Shown piece by piece: positions 48,754 through 59,246 of a DNA stretch of 64,000 nucleotides. Numbering within the stretch: position 1 is the first letter of the stretch; every line of letters starts with the position of its first letter. This stretch comes from Roseateles_E cavernae (GTDB lineage Bacteria > Pseudomonadota > Gammaproteobacteria > Burkholderiales > Burkholderiaceae_C). The notes beneath the pieces were generated by a model. It ran no database searches, was not told the DNA's origin, and worked only from the letters and a program-made list of their open reading frames with translations. Where the stretch lies: contig NZ_JBDPLH010000003.1 in assembly GCF_040187885.1 (NCBI RefSeq), positions 248,001-312,000 of the forward strand, read 5' to 3'. The position numbers and the translations under genes were made by a program.

Positions 48754-49137
48754 TCAGCGCTTGGTCCAGGTCTGCGTGGCCGGCTCGAAGGCCCAGGTCG
48801 CGGCTTCTTGCGGCGTGCGGGGCCAGGTCTTGTTGGCCAGCTCGGCCGGGTTCAGCACCCAGACGTCCATCAACATGCCCGACGAGGGCTCGATCGTGTA
48901 GTGCACGATGAGCTTCTGGCCGGCGACGCTGGCGGGTTGCAGCAGCAGATGGGTGTCGCCGCGCAGACGGGCGCCGGGCGCCAGGCGGGCGGGCTGGCCG
49001 TTCAGGCTGACCTGAGGTGTTTGCAAGACCACCAGCTCGCCGCGCAGCGCCTGCACGGGAAAGGGTCGGTGCACCTGGGCTTGGGCCGAGATGCAGACGG
49101 TGCTGGCCGCGAAGGCAAGAAGAGCACAGCGGTACAT
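48754..49137 (-). CDS. Putative exported protein of unknown function
   Basis: The 127-aa protein has a signal peptide ('MYRCALLAFAASTVCISAQA|Q', start 49137). The mature part ('VQALRGELVVLQTPQVSLNG', 'LAPGARLRGDTHLLLQPASV', 'ANKTWPRTPQEAATWAF') is soluble, without cysteines or obvious catalytic motifs. It lies 11 bases upstream of miaB and probably shares its transcript. The start Met was chosen for the signal peptide; a frame extending to 49206 would run almost into the tRNA-Met gene. Confidence 0.7.
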   Translation of the reverse strand: MYRCALLAFAASTVCISAQAQVHRPFPVQALRGELVVLQTPQVSLNGQPARLAPGARLRGDTHLLLQPASVAGQKLIVHYTIEPSSGMLMDVWVLNPAELANKTWPRTPQEAATWAFEPATQTWTKR

Positions 49138-49212
49138 GGTATGTGTCCAAGTGGCTGCGTTGATCGGATAAAGCAAAACGGCCCGAGGGTTGCTCGGGCC
49201 GTTCACTTATTT

Positions 49213-49289
<77 letters not shown>

Positions 49290-49385
49290 TCAAGCCCGCC
49301 ATTCTAGCGAGCTTTTGGGAGACAATGCAAGCCCCTCCCGGCATGTTTTTAAAAAATGTGCCTTGCTCTCTAGAGAAGCGTATCG

Positions 49386-50411
49386 ATGTTCAGTTTCTTC
49401 AAGAAGAAGTTTGGTTCCGCGCCGGCGCCGACCGAGGCGCCTGCAGTGGCGGTGAATGTGGCGGTGGACGTGGTGGCCGAGCCCGTGGTTGCGCCGGCCC
49501 CCGCCGAAGTGCCGCGCAAGAGCTGGCTGGACAAGCTGCGCCAAGGGCTGCGCAAGACCGGCTCCAGCATCGCCCAGGTCTTCACCGGCACGCAGATCGA
49601 CGACGCGCTGTACGAGGAGCTGGAGGCCGCGCTGCTGATGGCCGATGCCGGCGTCAAGGCCACCGAGTTTCTGCTCGAGGATCTGAAGCGCCGTGTCAAG
49701 GAGGCCAAGGCTGCCGATCCGGCCGCCGTGCGCGGCCTGCTGATCGAGGCGCTGACCGACCTGCTGCGGCCGCTGGAGAAGCCGCTGGCGGTGGGGCAGC
49801 ACAGCCCGACCGTGATGATGGTGGTCGGCGTCAATGGCGCCGGCAAGACCACCAGCATCGGCAAGCTGACCCGCCATCTGGCCGATGCCAATGCCAAGGT
49901 GCTGCTGGCCGCGGCCGATACCTTCCGTGCGGCGGCGCGTGAGCAGCTGTCGGTCTGGGCCGACCGGGCCCAGGTCGAGATCGTCAGCCAGGAGGGCGGC
50001 GACCCCTCGGCCGTGACCTTCGATGCGGTGGTGGCCGGCCGCGCGCGCGGCTGCGATGTGGTGCTGGCCGATACCGCCGGCCGCCTGCCGACCCAGCTGC
50101 ATCTGATGGAGGAGCTCAAGAAGATCAAGCGCACCATCACCAAGGCCCAGGCCGACGCGCCGCACGAAATCCTGCTGGTCGTGGACGGCAATACCGGCCA
50201 GAACGCGCTGAGCCAGGTCAAGTCCTTCGACGATGCGCTGGGTCTGACCGGCCTGATCGTCACCAAGCTCGATGGCACGGCCAAGGGCGGGGTGCTGGCG
50301 GCGATCGCGCGCGAGCGCGCCATCCCGGTCTATTTCATCGGCGTCGGTGAGAAGCTGGAAGACCTGCAGACCTTTGACGCGGCGGAGTTTGCCCAGGCCC
50401 TGCTGGCTTGA
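49386..50411 (+). CDS. ftsY: Signal recognition particle receptor FtsY
   Basis: SRP receptor GTPase at the inner membrane. The 341-aa protein has a short Ala/Val/Pro-rich N-terminal region with a basic start ('MFSFFKKKFGSAPAP'), then the NG domain with G1 'GVNGAGKTTSIGKLTRHL', 'DTFRAAAREQL', G3 'DTAGRL', G4 'TKLDGTAKGG' and 'PVYFIGVGEKLEDLQTF'. Its partner ffh lies 2.6 kb downstream. The last 77 bases overlap the convergent LysR-type gene. Confidence 0.96.
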   Translation: MFSFFKKKFGSAPAPTEAPAVAVNVAVDVVAEPVVAPAPAEVPRKSWLDKLRQGLRKTGSSIAQVFTGTQIDDALYEELEAALLMADAGVKATEFLLEDLKRRVKEAKAADPAAVRGLLIEALTDLLRPLEKPLAVGQHSPTVMMVVGVNGAGKTTSIGKLTRHLADANAKVLLAAADTFRAAAREQLSVWADRAQVEIVSQEGGDPSAVTFDAVVAGRARGCDVVLADTAGRLPTQLHLMEELKKIKRTITKAQADAPHEILLVVDGNTGQNALSQVKSFDDALGLTGLIVTKLDGTAKGGVLAAIARERAIPVYFIGVGEKLEDLQTFDAAEFAQALLA

Positions 50412-51309
50412 GCGTTGCGGCCAGGCCGGCCTGCAGCTGCGCGAACTCGCGCGTCAGCCAGTCGGCAAAAGCCTGCAGCGGCGCCGCGTCCAGGCGGGCC
50501 GGGCTGAGCAGCAGGCGGTAGCCGTAGCCCGAGTCCAGCGCGGGTGTGTCCGCGCGCAGCAGCCGGCCGCGCTGCAGGTCCTCATGGGCCAGCGCATAGG
50601 GCGCCAGCGCGACGCCCAGCCCGGCCGCAGCCGCCTGCACCAGCAGACCGCCATGGCTGTAGGCGCGCGAGAAGTCCAGATGGCGGGTCGGCAAGCCCAG
50701 CGATGTCAGCAGGCTTAACCAGCTGTCCGGTTCGCCTTCGTGCAGCAGCGGCTGGCGCAGCAGCGCGGCCAGCTCGGCCTGCGGGCCGGCCAGGGCCGGG
50801 CTGTAGACGGCGACCAGGCGTTCGGTGTAGATGAAACTGTCCGGGGCGCTGCCTTCCAGGCTTTGGTAGCGCAGCGCCAGATCGCAGCCGCCGCCGTCCA
50901 GATCGGCCAGCTGATCGCTGGCTTCGAGGCGGACATCCAGGGCCGGATGCTGGGCGGTAAAGCCGTGCAGCCGCGGCACCAGCCACTTCATCGCCAGCGA
51001 ATGCGTGGTCGAGATGCGCAGCAGATGCGGGTCCTGGGCCAGGCGCAGTGCCGCGACCTGGGCGCGCAGCTCGGCCAGCGAGCGCCTCACCGTGGCCGCC
51101 AACTCGCGGCCGGCCGGCGTGATCGCGACGTGACGCGGGTGGCGCACGAACAGGGCCAGCCCCAGCGCCTGCTCCAGCTGCCTGATCTGCTGGCTCAGCG
51201 CGGCCGGGGTCTTGTGCAGCTCGGCGGCGGCCGCGCGAAAGCCGCCATGGCGGGCAGCTGCCTCGAAGTCGATCAGGCCGGCGAGGCTGGAGAGTTCGGC
51301 TGCAGGCAT
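50335..51309 (-). CDS. LysR-family transcriptional regulator
   Basis: The 324-aa protein has an N-terminal winged HTH ('FEAAARHGGFRAAAAELHKT', 'PAALSQQIRQLEQALGLALF', about residues 8-65) and a C-terminal substrate-binding domain. The GcvA-like architecture ('FVRHPRHVAITPAGREL') gives no ligand. The last ~25 residues (P-A-G-P-G-Q ... R-R-R) are encoded antisense to ftsY. It is divergent from an epimerase and LysE exporter gene pair, its probable targets. Confidence 0.88.
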   Translation of the reverse strand: MPAAELSSLAGLIDFEAAARHGGFRAAAAELHKTPAALSQQIRQLEQALGLALFVRHPRHVAITPAGRELAATVRRSLAELRAQVAALRLAQDPHLLRISTTHSLAMKWLVPRLHGFTAQHPALDVRLEASDQLADLDGGGCDLALRYQSLEGSAPDSFIYTERLVAVYSPALAGPQAELAALLRQPLLHEGEPDSWLSLLTSLGLPTRHLDFSRAYSHGGLLVQAAAAGLGVALAPYALAHEDLQRGRLLRADTPALDSGYGYRLLLSPARLDAAPLQAFADWLTREFAQLQAGLAATLKPAGPGQTPPRQRSAGLPASHRRR

Positions 51310-51326
51310 TGTGAGGGCAGGAATTT

Positions 51327-51337
51327 CTGAGTCTCAG
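51327..51337. promoter_or_regulatory. Palindrome in the LysR/epimerase divergent promoter region
   Basis: CTGAG-T-CTCAG is a perfect 11-bp inverted repeat, 17 bases from the LysR start in the 102-bp divergent gap. It is a candidate LysR-type operator. Confidence 0.35.
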
Positions 51338-51411
51338 GGCCAGGCATTCTCGCTTTCATGCCGGTGATATCAAGGGAAAACTTCGGCCATCTGCACTTTT
51401 CTGGATTCCCC

Positions 51412-52362
51412 ATGAGTCAATCCATCTTGGTCATCGGCGGCACACGCTATTTCGGCATCCGCCTGGTCGAGGCGCTGCTGGCGGCCGGTCACCGGGTCAC
51501 GCTGGCAACCCGTGGCCGCGCGGCCGACCCTTTCGGTGCGCGGCTGCGACGCCTGCGGGTGGACCGGCGTGACGCGGCGGCGATGCGCGCCGTCTTCGGG
51601 GAGGGCACGCGCTACGACCTGGTCTATGACCAGATGTGCTACAGCCCGGGCGATGCCGCGATCGCGGTCGACTGCTTCGGCGGGCGGGTCGGGCGCTATC
51701 TGATGACCTCGACGATAGAGGCCTATGACGCGCTGCATGGTCGGGTCCTGCGGCCTTACCGCGAGGCCGATCTGGATCTGGCCGCCGAGCCCACCGACTC
51801 GGCCCTGCCCTGGACCGATCCGGTCTTTGCCGATCGCCACTACGGCCGCGGCAAGCGCCAGGCCGAGGCGGTGCTGGCGCGCAGCGGGGCCCGCCTGCCC
51901 TGGGCCAGCCTGCGGGTGGGGCATGTGCTGGGCGGGCCGGAGGATTTCACCGGCCGGCTGCGCCAGCATGTCGAGCTGGTATGGCGCGGCGACGCGCCGC
52001 TGCGCCACGCGACGGCGGCCGGGCTCAGCTCCTTCATCGATGTGCCGGGCGTGGTGGATGTCCTGCTGTGGGCGGGCAGCCAGGACTTCAGGGGGCCGGT
52101 CAATGTGGCGGGCGAGGGCTTGTGGTCGGCGCCGCTGCTGCAGCAGCGCATCGCGCGCCGGCTCGGGCGGCCGGTGCTGGCCCAGCCGCAGGCAGCGCCG
52201 GGGCCGCTAGCGTTTGACTACGCCGCGCCCCATGTGATGGACACCGACCGTGCGCGCGCGCTGGGCTGGACCTTCAGGCATAGCGATGCCTGGCTGGATG
52301 CCTTGATCGACGCGCATGCCCAGGTGCTGGCGCGCGAGGAGCACGACCATGCTCGCGCCTGA
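51412..52362 (+). CDS. NAD-dependent epimerase/dehydratase family protein (extended SDR)
   Basis: The 316-aa protein has a Rossmann start 'SILVIGGTRYFGIRLVEALL' with the G-G-T-R-Y-F-G fingerprint of atypical SDRs related to chloroplast mRNA-binding CSP41-like and isoflavone-reductase-like proteins. 'YLMTSTIEAYD' and 'DRHYGRGKRQAEAVL' provide the Ser/Thr and Y-x3-K catalytic residues. The substrate is unknown. The start is the ATG at 51412, since earlier in-frame residues precede the nucleotide fold without homology. The 3' end overlaps the LysE gene by 14 bases. Confidence 0.85.
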   Translation: MSQSILVIGGTRYFGIRLVEALLAAGHRVTLATRGRAADPFGARLRRLRVDRRDAAAMRAVFGEGTRYDLVYDQMCYSPGDAAIAVDCFGGRVGRYLMTSTIEAYDALHGRVLRPYREADLDLAAEPTDSALPWTDPVFADRHYGRGKRQAEAVLARSGARLPWASLRVGHVLGGPEDFTGRLRQHVELVWRGDAPLRHATAAGLSSFIDVPGVVDVLLWAGSQDFRGPVNVAGEGLWSAPLLQQRIARRLGRPVLAQPQAAPGPLAFDYAAPHVMDTDRARALGWTFRHSDAWLDALIDAHAQVLAREEHDHARA

Positions 52363-52951
52363 GACCCTGCTCGCCTTCGTCTCGGCGGCGCTGCTGGTGA
52401 TTGCGGTGCCGGGGCCGGCGATGCTGATGGTGCTGGCCCAGCTGCGCCATTCGCGCAGGCGGGCGGTGGCGGCGGTGGCCGGGCTGGTGGTCGCCGATCT
52501 GCTGCTGATCTCGGCGGCCGGCCTAGGCCTGGCGACCCTGTTGCGCCAATGGCCGCTGCTGCTGACGGCGCTGCGCTGGGCCGGCGCGGCCTATGTGGGC
52601 TGGATGGGCTGGGCCATGCTGCGCGCCGCGCCTGCAGCGGTGGCGGCGCCCGCCGCCGGCGGCTTCCGCGCGGCCCTGCTGCTGACGCTGATCAATCCGA
52701 AGCCGGTGCTGTTCTTCGCAGCCTTTTTCCCGTTGTTCCTCGGCGCGGGGCCGCAGCCCTGGCTGCTCGGCTTTCTGGGCCTGGGCCTGCTGTTCGAGCT
52801 GCTGAACATCGGCTTCTACGCACTGCTGATCGCCGCCGCCGGACTGCTGGGCGCACGGCTCAGCGGGGCGGGGTGGGGCGCGGGCCTGTGGCTGCAGCGC
52901 GGCGGCGGCGTGGCGCTGTTGCTCTGCGCGCCGCTGGTGCTGCTGGCCTGA
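52349..52951 (+). CDS. LysE/RhtB-family amino acid exporter
   Basis: The 200-aa inner-membrane protein has about six hydrophobic segments and the LysE signature 'LLVIAVPGPAMLMVLAQLRH' near the N-terminus, 'AAYVGWMGWAML' and 'TLINPKPVLFFAAFFPLFL'. GAGGA lies 8 bases before the ATG at 52349. It overlaps the epimerase gene, so the two are coupled, possibly under the divergent LysR regulator. Substrate unknown. Confidence 0.9.
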   Translation: MLAPETLLAFVSAALLVIAVPGPAMLMVLAQLRHSRRRAVAAVAGLVVADLLLISAAGLGLATLLRQWPLLLTALRWAGAAYVGWMGWAMLRAAPAAVAAPAAGGFRAALLLTLINPKPVLFFAAFFPLFLGAGPQPWLLGFLGLGLLFELLNIGFYALLIAAAGLLGARLSGAGWGAGLWLQRGGGVALLLCAPLVLLA

Positions 52952-52973
52952 GCGGGCCGGGCGGCCTGTTCGC

Positions 52974-54365
52974 TTACTTCATGCCGGGCGGCATCATGCC
53001 GCCCAGGCCCTTCATGCCGCCCATCTTCTTCATCATCTTCATCAGGCCGCCGCCCTTCATCTTCTTCATCATGCCCTGCATCTGGTCGAACTGATTCAAG
53101 AGGCGGTTGACCTCCTGGATCTGCACGCCGGCGCCGGCGGCGATACGGCGCTTGCGGCTGGCCTTGCTCTTGCCGTCCATCAGGAGGCTGGGCTGGCGGC
53201 GTTCCTTGGCGGTCATCGCGTTGAGGATGCCTTCCATGCGCTTCATGTCCCGCTCGGCCTTGTCCATATCGCCCTGGCCGGCCTTGGCGGCCATCTGGGC
53301 CGGCAGCTTGTCCATCAGGCTGGACAGGCCGCCCATCTTCTTCATCTGCGAGATCTGGGCCAGGAAGTCGTTCAGGTCGAAACCGTCGCCGCTCTTGAGC
53401 TTGTTGGCCAGCTTCTCGGCCGCCGCCATGTCGACGCCCTTGGTGACCTCCTCGACCAGGGCGACGATATCGCCCATGCCCAGCACGCGGCCGGCATGGC
53501 GCTCGGCGTCGAATACCTCCAGCCCGTCGATCTTTTCGGACACGCCGGCGAACTTGATCGGCGCGCCGGTGATCTGACGCACCGACAGCGCGGCGCCGCC
53601 GCGCGAGTCGCCGTCCAGCTTGGTCAGCACGACGCCGGTCAGCGGCAGCGCATCCTTGAAGGCCTTGGCGGTGTTGATCGCATCCTGACCCTGCATCGCA
53701 TCGACGACGAACAGCGTCTCGACCGGGTTCAGCACCGCATGCAGGTCCTTGATCTCTGCCATCAAGGCCTCGTCGATGGCCAGGCGGCCGGCCGTGTCGA
53801 CCAGCAGCACCTCGAAGTGATGCTTTTTCGCGTAGTCGATCGCGGCCAGCGCGATGTCATGTGGCTTCTGGTCGGGGGTCGACGGGAACCACTCGGCACC
53901 GGCCTGCTTGGTGACGGTCTTCAGCTGCTCGATCGCGGCCGGGCGGTAGACGTCGGCCGAGACCGTCAGCACCTTCTTCTTGCGCTTCTCGATCAGGTGC
54001 TTGGCCAACTTGGCCGTGGTCGTGGTCTTGCCGGCGCCCTGCAGACCGGCCATCAGGATCACGGCGGGCGGCTGGGCGGCGAGGTTGATGTCGGCGATGC
54101 CCTCGCCCATGGTCGCGATCAGCTCCTTGTGCACCACCGAGACCAGCACCTGGCCGGGGTTCAGCGAGCCCACCACCTCCTGGCCCAGCGCCTTCTCCTT
54201 GACCCGGGCGATGAAGTCGCGCACCACCGGCAGCGCCACATCGGCCTCCAGCAAGGCCATGCGCACTTCGCGCAGCATCTCCTGGACATTCGTTTCGGTG
54301 ATGCGGGCCTGGCCACGCATCGTTTTGACGAGCTGGCTCAGGCGGTTGGTCAGATTGGAGGCCAT
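52974..54365 (-). CDS. ffh: Signal recognition particle protein Ffh
   Basis: Binds signal sequences and 4.5S RNA and docks on FtsY. The 463-aa protein starts 'MASNLTNRLSQLVKTMRGQA'. The G domain has 'GLQGAGKTTTTAKLAKHL', 'ADVYRPAAIEQL', 'DTAGRLAIDEAL' and 'TKLDGDSRGGAALSV'. The M domain is Met-rich with the RNA-binding 'SRKRRIAAGAGVQIQEVN' and ends in a Met/Gly/Lys tail. Divergent from the ccsA-like gene. Confidence 0.98.
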   Translation of the reverse strand: MASNLTNRLSQLVKTMRGQARITETNVQEMLREVRMALLEADVALPVVRDFIARVKEKALGQEVVGSLNPGQVLVSVVHKELIATMGEGIADINLAAQPPAVILMAGLQGAGKTTTTAKLAKHLIEKRKKKVLTVSADVYRPAAIEQLKTVTKQAGAEWFPSTPDQKPHDIALAAIDYAKKHHFEVLLVDTAGRLAIDEALMAEIKDLHAVLNPVETLFVVDAMQGQDAINTAKAFKDALPLTGVVLTKLDGDSRGGAALSVRQITGAPIKFAGVSEKIDGLEVFDAERHAGRVLGMGDIVALVEEVTKGVDMAAAEKLANKLKSGDGFDLNDFLAQISQMKKMGGLSSLMDKLPAQMAAKAGQGDMDKAERDMKRMEGILNAMTAKERRQPSLLMDGKSKASRKRRIAAGAGVQIQEVNRLLNQFDQMQGMMKKMKGGGLMKMMKKMGGMKGLGGMMPPGMK

Positions 54366-54415
54366 CAAGGTTCGCACCGACCGGCAAGGCGGGCGCGCAA
54401 AAGTACACTGTGGCG

Positions 54416-55249
54416 ATGATTTTATCGTTTGCGTCCGAAGGGCTGCCCGCCATGCTGCTGAGCCTCAGTAGTCTGGCCGCCTTGCTGGCCTATGCAGTGG
54501 CCGCCGGCGTGCGGGAATCGGCAGGGGCGGGTGCGGGCCGCCTGCGCGTCCTGCTGCTGCTGGCCTGGCTTGTTCATCTGGCGGCCCTGTTACTGGATAT
54601 CGCCGGCTTCGGCCTGGCAAGACCTGGCGCCCGCTTCGGTTTTGCGCCGGCGCTGTCGATGACGATATGGCTGGTGCTGGCGGTCTATCTTGTCGAGAGC
54701 CGCTTCGTACCGCTGCCGGGCGCGCGGCGCGTGCTGGCCGGCCTGGCGGCGCTGACCGTGCTGCTGGCCTGGGCCTATCCGGGCGAGAGCCGCCCGCTGG
54801 CCGCCTCGCCCTGGGCGCCGCTGCACTGGGTGCTGGGCCTGGCCTCCTATGGTCTGTTCGGCGTTGCGGTACTGCATGCGGTGATGCTGAACCGCGCCGA
54901 GCGGCAGATGCGGCTGAAGTCCGCCCAGGGGCCGGCGACGCTGGGCATGCCGCTGCTGCGGCTGGAGCGGCTGACCTTTCAGTTCGTCGGCTCCGGGGTC
55001 GTCGTGCTGTCGCTGGCCTTGCTGCTGGGCTGGTGGTTCACGCCGCAATGGCATTGGGACCACAAGAATCTGCTGTCCATGCTGGGCTGGCTGGTGCTGA
55101 CCGGGCTGCTGACCGGCCGGCGTGTGTTCGGCTGGCGCGGCCGGCGCGCGACGCGCTGGCTTTATTTCGGCGCGGCCCTGCTGCTGCTGGCCTATGCCGG
55201 CACCCGTTTCGTGTTGGAGGTGCTGCTGCAACGCGGCGCGGGCTATTGA
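54416..55249 (+). CDS. CcsA-like cytochrome c assembly / YpjD-type membrane protein
   Basis: The 277-aa integral membrane protein is predicted to have about eight helices and belongs to the CcsA/CcmF/YpjD haem-handling family, with conserved histidines in 'SPWAPLHWVLGLASYGLFG' and 'QWHWDHKNLLSMLGWLVLTG'. It lacks the large periplasmic domain of CcmF. The start ATG at 54416 has no ribosome site; TACACT lies 6 bases upstream, so it may be leaderless. Its placement between ffh and pilSR is a common Burkholderiales arrangement. Confidence 0.85.
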   Translation: MILSFASEGLPAMLLSLSSLAALLAYAVAAGVRESAGAGAGRLRVLLLLAWLVHLAALLLDIAGFGLARPGARFGFAPALSMTIWLVLAVYLVESRFVPLPGARRVLAGLAALTVLLAWAYPGESRPLAASPWAPLHWVLGLASYGLFGVAVLHAVMLNRAERQMRLKSAQGPATLGMPLLRLERLTFQFVGSGVVVLSLALLLGWWFTPQWHWDHKNLLSMLGWLVLTGLLTGRRVFGWRGRRATRWLYFGAALLLLAYAGTRFVLEVLLQRGAGY

Positions 55250-55250
55250 T

Positions 55251-55502
55251 ATGAAGTACCTGCTGATCATCCTCGTCATCGGTCTGGTGTTCTTCATGCT
55301 GGGCTTCAAGCGCAGCCGCCCCGGTGTGAAGCCGCCCGCGCCACCGCCGGCGCCGCCCGCACCACCGGCCGCGCCGCAGCACATCGTCAGCTGTGCCCAT
55401 TGCGGACTGCACCTGCCGCAGTCCGAGGCCCTGCCCGGGCTCGGCGGGGTGTTCTGCAGCGCCGCCCACCGGGCGGCCCATGAGGCCGGCAAGACGCCAT
55501 GA
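55251..55502 (+). CDS. PP0621-family small membrane-anchored CxxC protein
   Basis: The 83-aa protein has an N-terminal membrane helix ('YLLIILVIGLVFFMLGF'), a Pro/Ala-rich linker and a zinc-type motif ('SCAHCGLHLP ... FCSAAHR'). The family is conserved upstream of pilS in Beta- and Gammaproteobacteria, with unknown role. It starts 1 base after the ccsA-like stop and overlaps the pilS start (ATGA), so the four genes look like one transcript. Confidence 0.85.
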   Translation: MKYLLIILVIGLVFFMLGFKRSRPGVKPPAPPPAPPAPPAAPQHIVSCAHCGLHLPQSEALPGLGGVFCSAAHRAAHEAGKTP

Positions 55503-57387
55503 GCGAGGCGCGGTCGAGCCGGGATCGCCGCGGATCCGACCGCCGACGTGGTGACCGCCGCCGCAGCGAGCGACGCGGACCGGCCGCCGACGGCCGCGAC
55601 CAGTCCTGGTTCGGCCCGCCGCACGAAGGTGAGGGTGAAGCGGCTGCCGGCGTCGACTCGGCCGGCACCGCCGATGCCGCCGACTCACAGTTCTTCTTTC
55701 AGCAGGCGCGCCGGCTCGCGCACGCCGGTGGCAGCGCCTTCCAGCGCTTGTACCGGGCCTTTCTGGCGGCGCGCGCGGCGCTGGGCCTGGCCCTGGTCGG
55801 CGCGCAGGCGCTGGCGGCGCTGCTGGGTTCGACGACCCCGTTCTGGACTCTGGCGCTGAGCGGGGTCTATGCGCTCGAGGCGGTAGCGCTGTGGTTGTTG
55901 CCGCGCCTGCAGCGGGGCGCCTCGGCGCAGTCGCTGGCCCGGCTCAGCAGCCCGCGCTGGTGGCTCAGCATCGGCCTGGACCTGGGCCTGTTCGGCCTGC
56001 TGCTGGCGCTGGACCGCAGCGCCGGGGTCAGCTATGGCGCGCTGTTCGTGCTGCCGGTGCTGATGGCCGGCGTGCTGACACCGCGTCTGCTGGCGCTGGC
56101 CACCGCTGCGGCGGCGGCGCTGATGACCCTGGGCGTGGCCTGGTGGTCGGTGCTGCAGGGCGCCGATGCCGGGCTGCGCATGACGCAGGCCGGCCTCGTC
56201 GGCGTCGGCTTCTTCGTGATCGGGCTGCTGGCCAGCGAGCTGGCCAGCCGGCTGGCGCGCGAGGAGCGCGCCGCGCGCGGCAGCATGGAGCTGGCGCGCC
56301 AGCAGGCGCAGCTGAACCGGCTGGTGATCGACGAGATGGCCGAGGGCGTGCTGGTGGTGGACAGGCGTGGCCATGTGCGTGCCGCCAATCCGGCCGCGCG
56401 CGGCCTGCTGGCCGAGCAGCAGATGGTGCGCACCGCGCCCTTCCAGCTGCGCGGCGTGCCGACCTGGGAGCCGCTGGTGGCGGCGGTGGAGCAGGCCTTC
56501 TCGGCCGGCGGCTGGCCGGAGGAGGGGCGCGATGTGGCCCTGGTGTTCAATGCGGTCGAGCGGCGCGCCTTGCGCCTGCGCATGCGTTTCACGCGCCGGC
56601 GCGAGGTGCATGGCACCGAAGACCTGTGTGTGCTCTTCGTCGAGGATGTGCGCAATCTGCTGGCGCGCAGCCGCCAGGAAAAGCTGGCCGCGATGGGCCG
56701 CATCTCGGCCGGCATCGCCCACGAGATCCGCAATCCGCTGGCCGCCATCGATCAGGCCAATGCGCTGCTGGCCGAGGATTGTGTCGACCCGCAGTCGCAG
56801 CGCCTGACGGCGATGGTCAGCTCCAATGTGCAGCGCCTCAAGCGCATCGTCGACGATGTGATGGAAGTGGCGCCCGGCGTGCCGCCGCAGCCGGTGCCGG
56901 TGGACGCCAGCGCGCTGGTCAGCGAGGCCTGCCTGGACTGGGCCCGCACCAACAAGCTGCCGGCAGGCCCGGACAGCCCGCTGGGCCTGAGCCTGCCGGC
57001 TCATGCGCTGCGCATCAGCTTCGAGCCCGAGCATCTGCGTCGCGTGCTGATCAATCTGCTGGACAACGCGCTGCGCCATGCGACACCGGGCCCGCGCAGC
57101 GTGCAGGTCAGCCTGCGCGCGCAGTCCGAGCAATGGGTCAGCCTCGGTGTGTTCAGCGCCGGCGAGCTGATCGCGCCCGAGGTCGAGCGCCATCTGTTCG
57201 AGCCCTTTTTCTCGACGCGCAGCCGGGGTTCGGGCCTGGGCTTGTATATTTGCCGCGAGTTGTGCGAGCGCTATGGCGGGCGCATCGATTACCGCAGCCA
57301 GCGCTCGGCCGCACTGGGCGGCAATGAATTCGTCGTGACCCTGCGTCGCCTGCCGGCCGACGCGCCTCTTGCCCCGGCTTCTTCCTG

Positions 57388-57388
<1 letters not shown>
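55499..57388 (+). CDS. pilS: Sensor histidine kinase PilS
   Basis: The 629-aa membrane kinase controls pilin expression with PilR. After about 75 residues of Arg/Asp-rich, then acidic, soluble N-terminus come about six transmembrane helices (residues ~85-250), a PAS domain (~270-390), the H-box 'GRISAGIAHEIRNPLAAIDQ' with H408, and the HATPase_c domain with the N-box 'LLDNALRHATP' and 'GSGLGLYICRELCERYGGR'. The N-terminal basic repeat (R-D-R-R-G-S-D-R-R-R-G-D-R-R-R-S) is longer than usual for PilS. The stop overlaps the pilR start (TGATG). Confidence 0.94.
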
Positions 57389-58963
<1,575 letters not shown>

Positions 58964-58968
<5 letters not shown>

Positions 58969-58985
58969 GCGCCGACTGAGCGCCG
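58964..58985. repeat. 11-bp tandem repeat spanning the pilR stop codon
   Basis: ACTGAGCGCCG occurs twice in direct succession, and the first copy contains the pilR TGA. A slippage duplication is the simplest reading. Confidence 0.6.
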
Positions 58986-58989
58986 ACCG

Positions 58990-59025
58990 AGGCCGCGGTC
59001 CACAAAGCCTTTGTTGGCGCGGCCT
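58990..59025 (+). terminator. Imperfect hairpin after pilR
   Basis: AGGCCGCG (58990-58997) pairs perfectly with CGCGGCCT (59018-59025), and inside it CCA-CAAA pairs with TTTG-TGG around a GCC loop. No U-tract follows directly. It begins 21 bases after the pilR stop, so it may be a factor-assisted terminator or a 3'-end stabiliser. Confidence 0.45.
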
Positions 59026-59201
59026 GGCGGGCGGTTTTGCGCTGCAGGCCGCGACTGTCGCGGGCCCCGGATTTCAAACCCCGATCAATGCTGGGTGCTG
59101 GCGCGATGCGAGCGGCATCGAGGCGGCCCTGCAAGGCTTTTTGCGGCGTGCGGCTAGCGCGTGAAGGGTCGCCGGTCAACCGGGTTCGATATGCGGGTTT
59201 G
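59026..59201. other. Non-coding gap between the pilR hairpin and the nrd promoter
   Basis: No supported gene is seen. I found no trace of ampD, which I had looked for at this site because it accompanies pilR in some relatives. Confidence 0.5.
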
Positions 59202-59217
59202 ACGCTAGCTGTAGTGC
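59202..59217. promoter_or_regulatory. Putative distal NrdR box
   Basis: ACGCTAGCTGTAGTGC matches about 11 of 16 positions of the NrdR box ACACWATATWTWGTGT. It ends directly before the candidate -35 and lies 31 bases (start to start) from the proximal box. Confidence 0.55.
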
Positions 59218-59246
59218 TTGAAGAGCTGGGTAGCCCCAGATATAGT
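59218..59246 (+). promoter_or_regulatory. Putative sigma-70 promoter of nrdA
   Basis: TTGAAG (59218-59223), exactly 17 bases, and TATAGT (59241-59246) form a near-consensus promoter. The expected leader to nrdA is about 260 bases. Confidence 0.65.

Noticed and set aside
59026..59201. Possible ampD gene or remnant between pilR and nrdA
   Set aside because: No amidase motif in any frame; only short unrelated frames.
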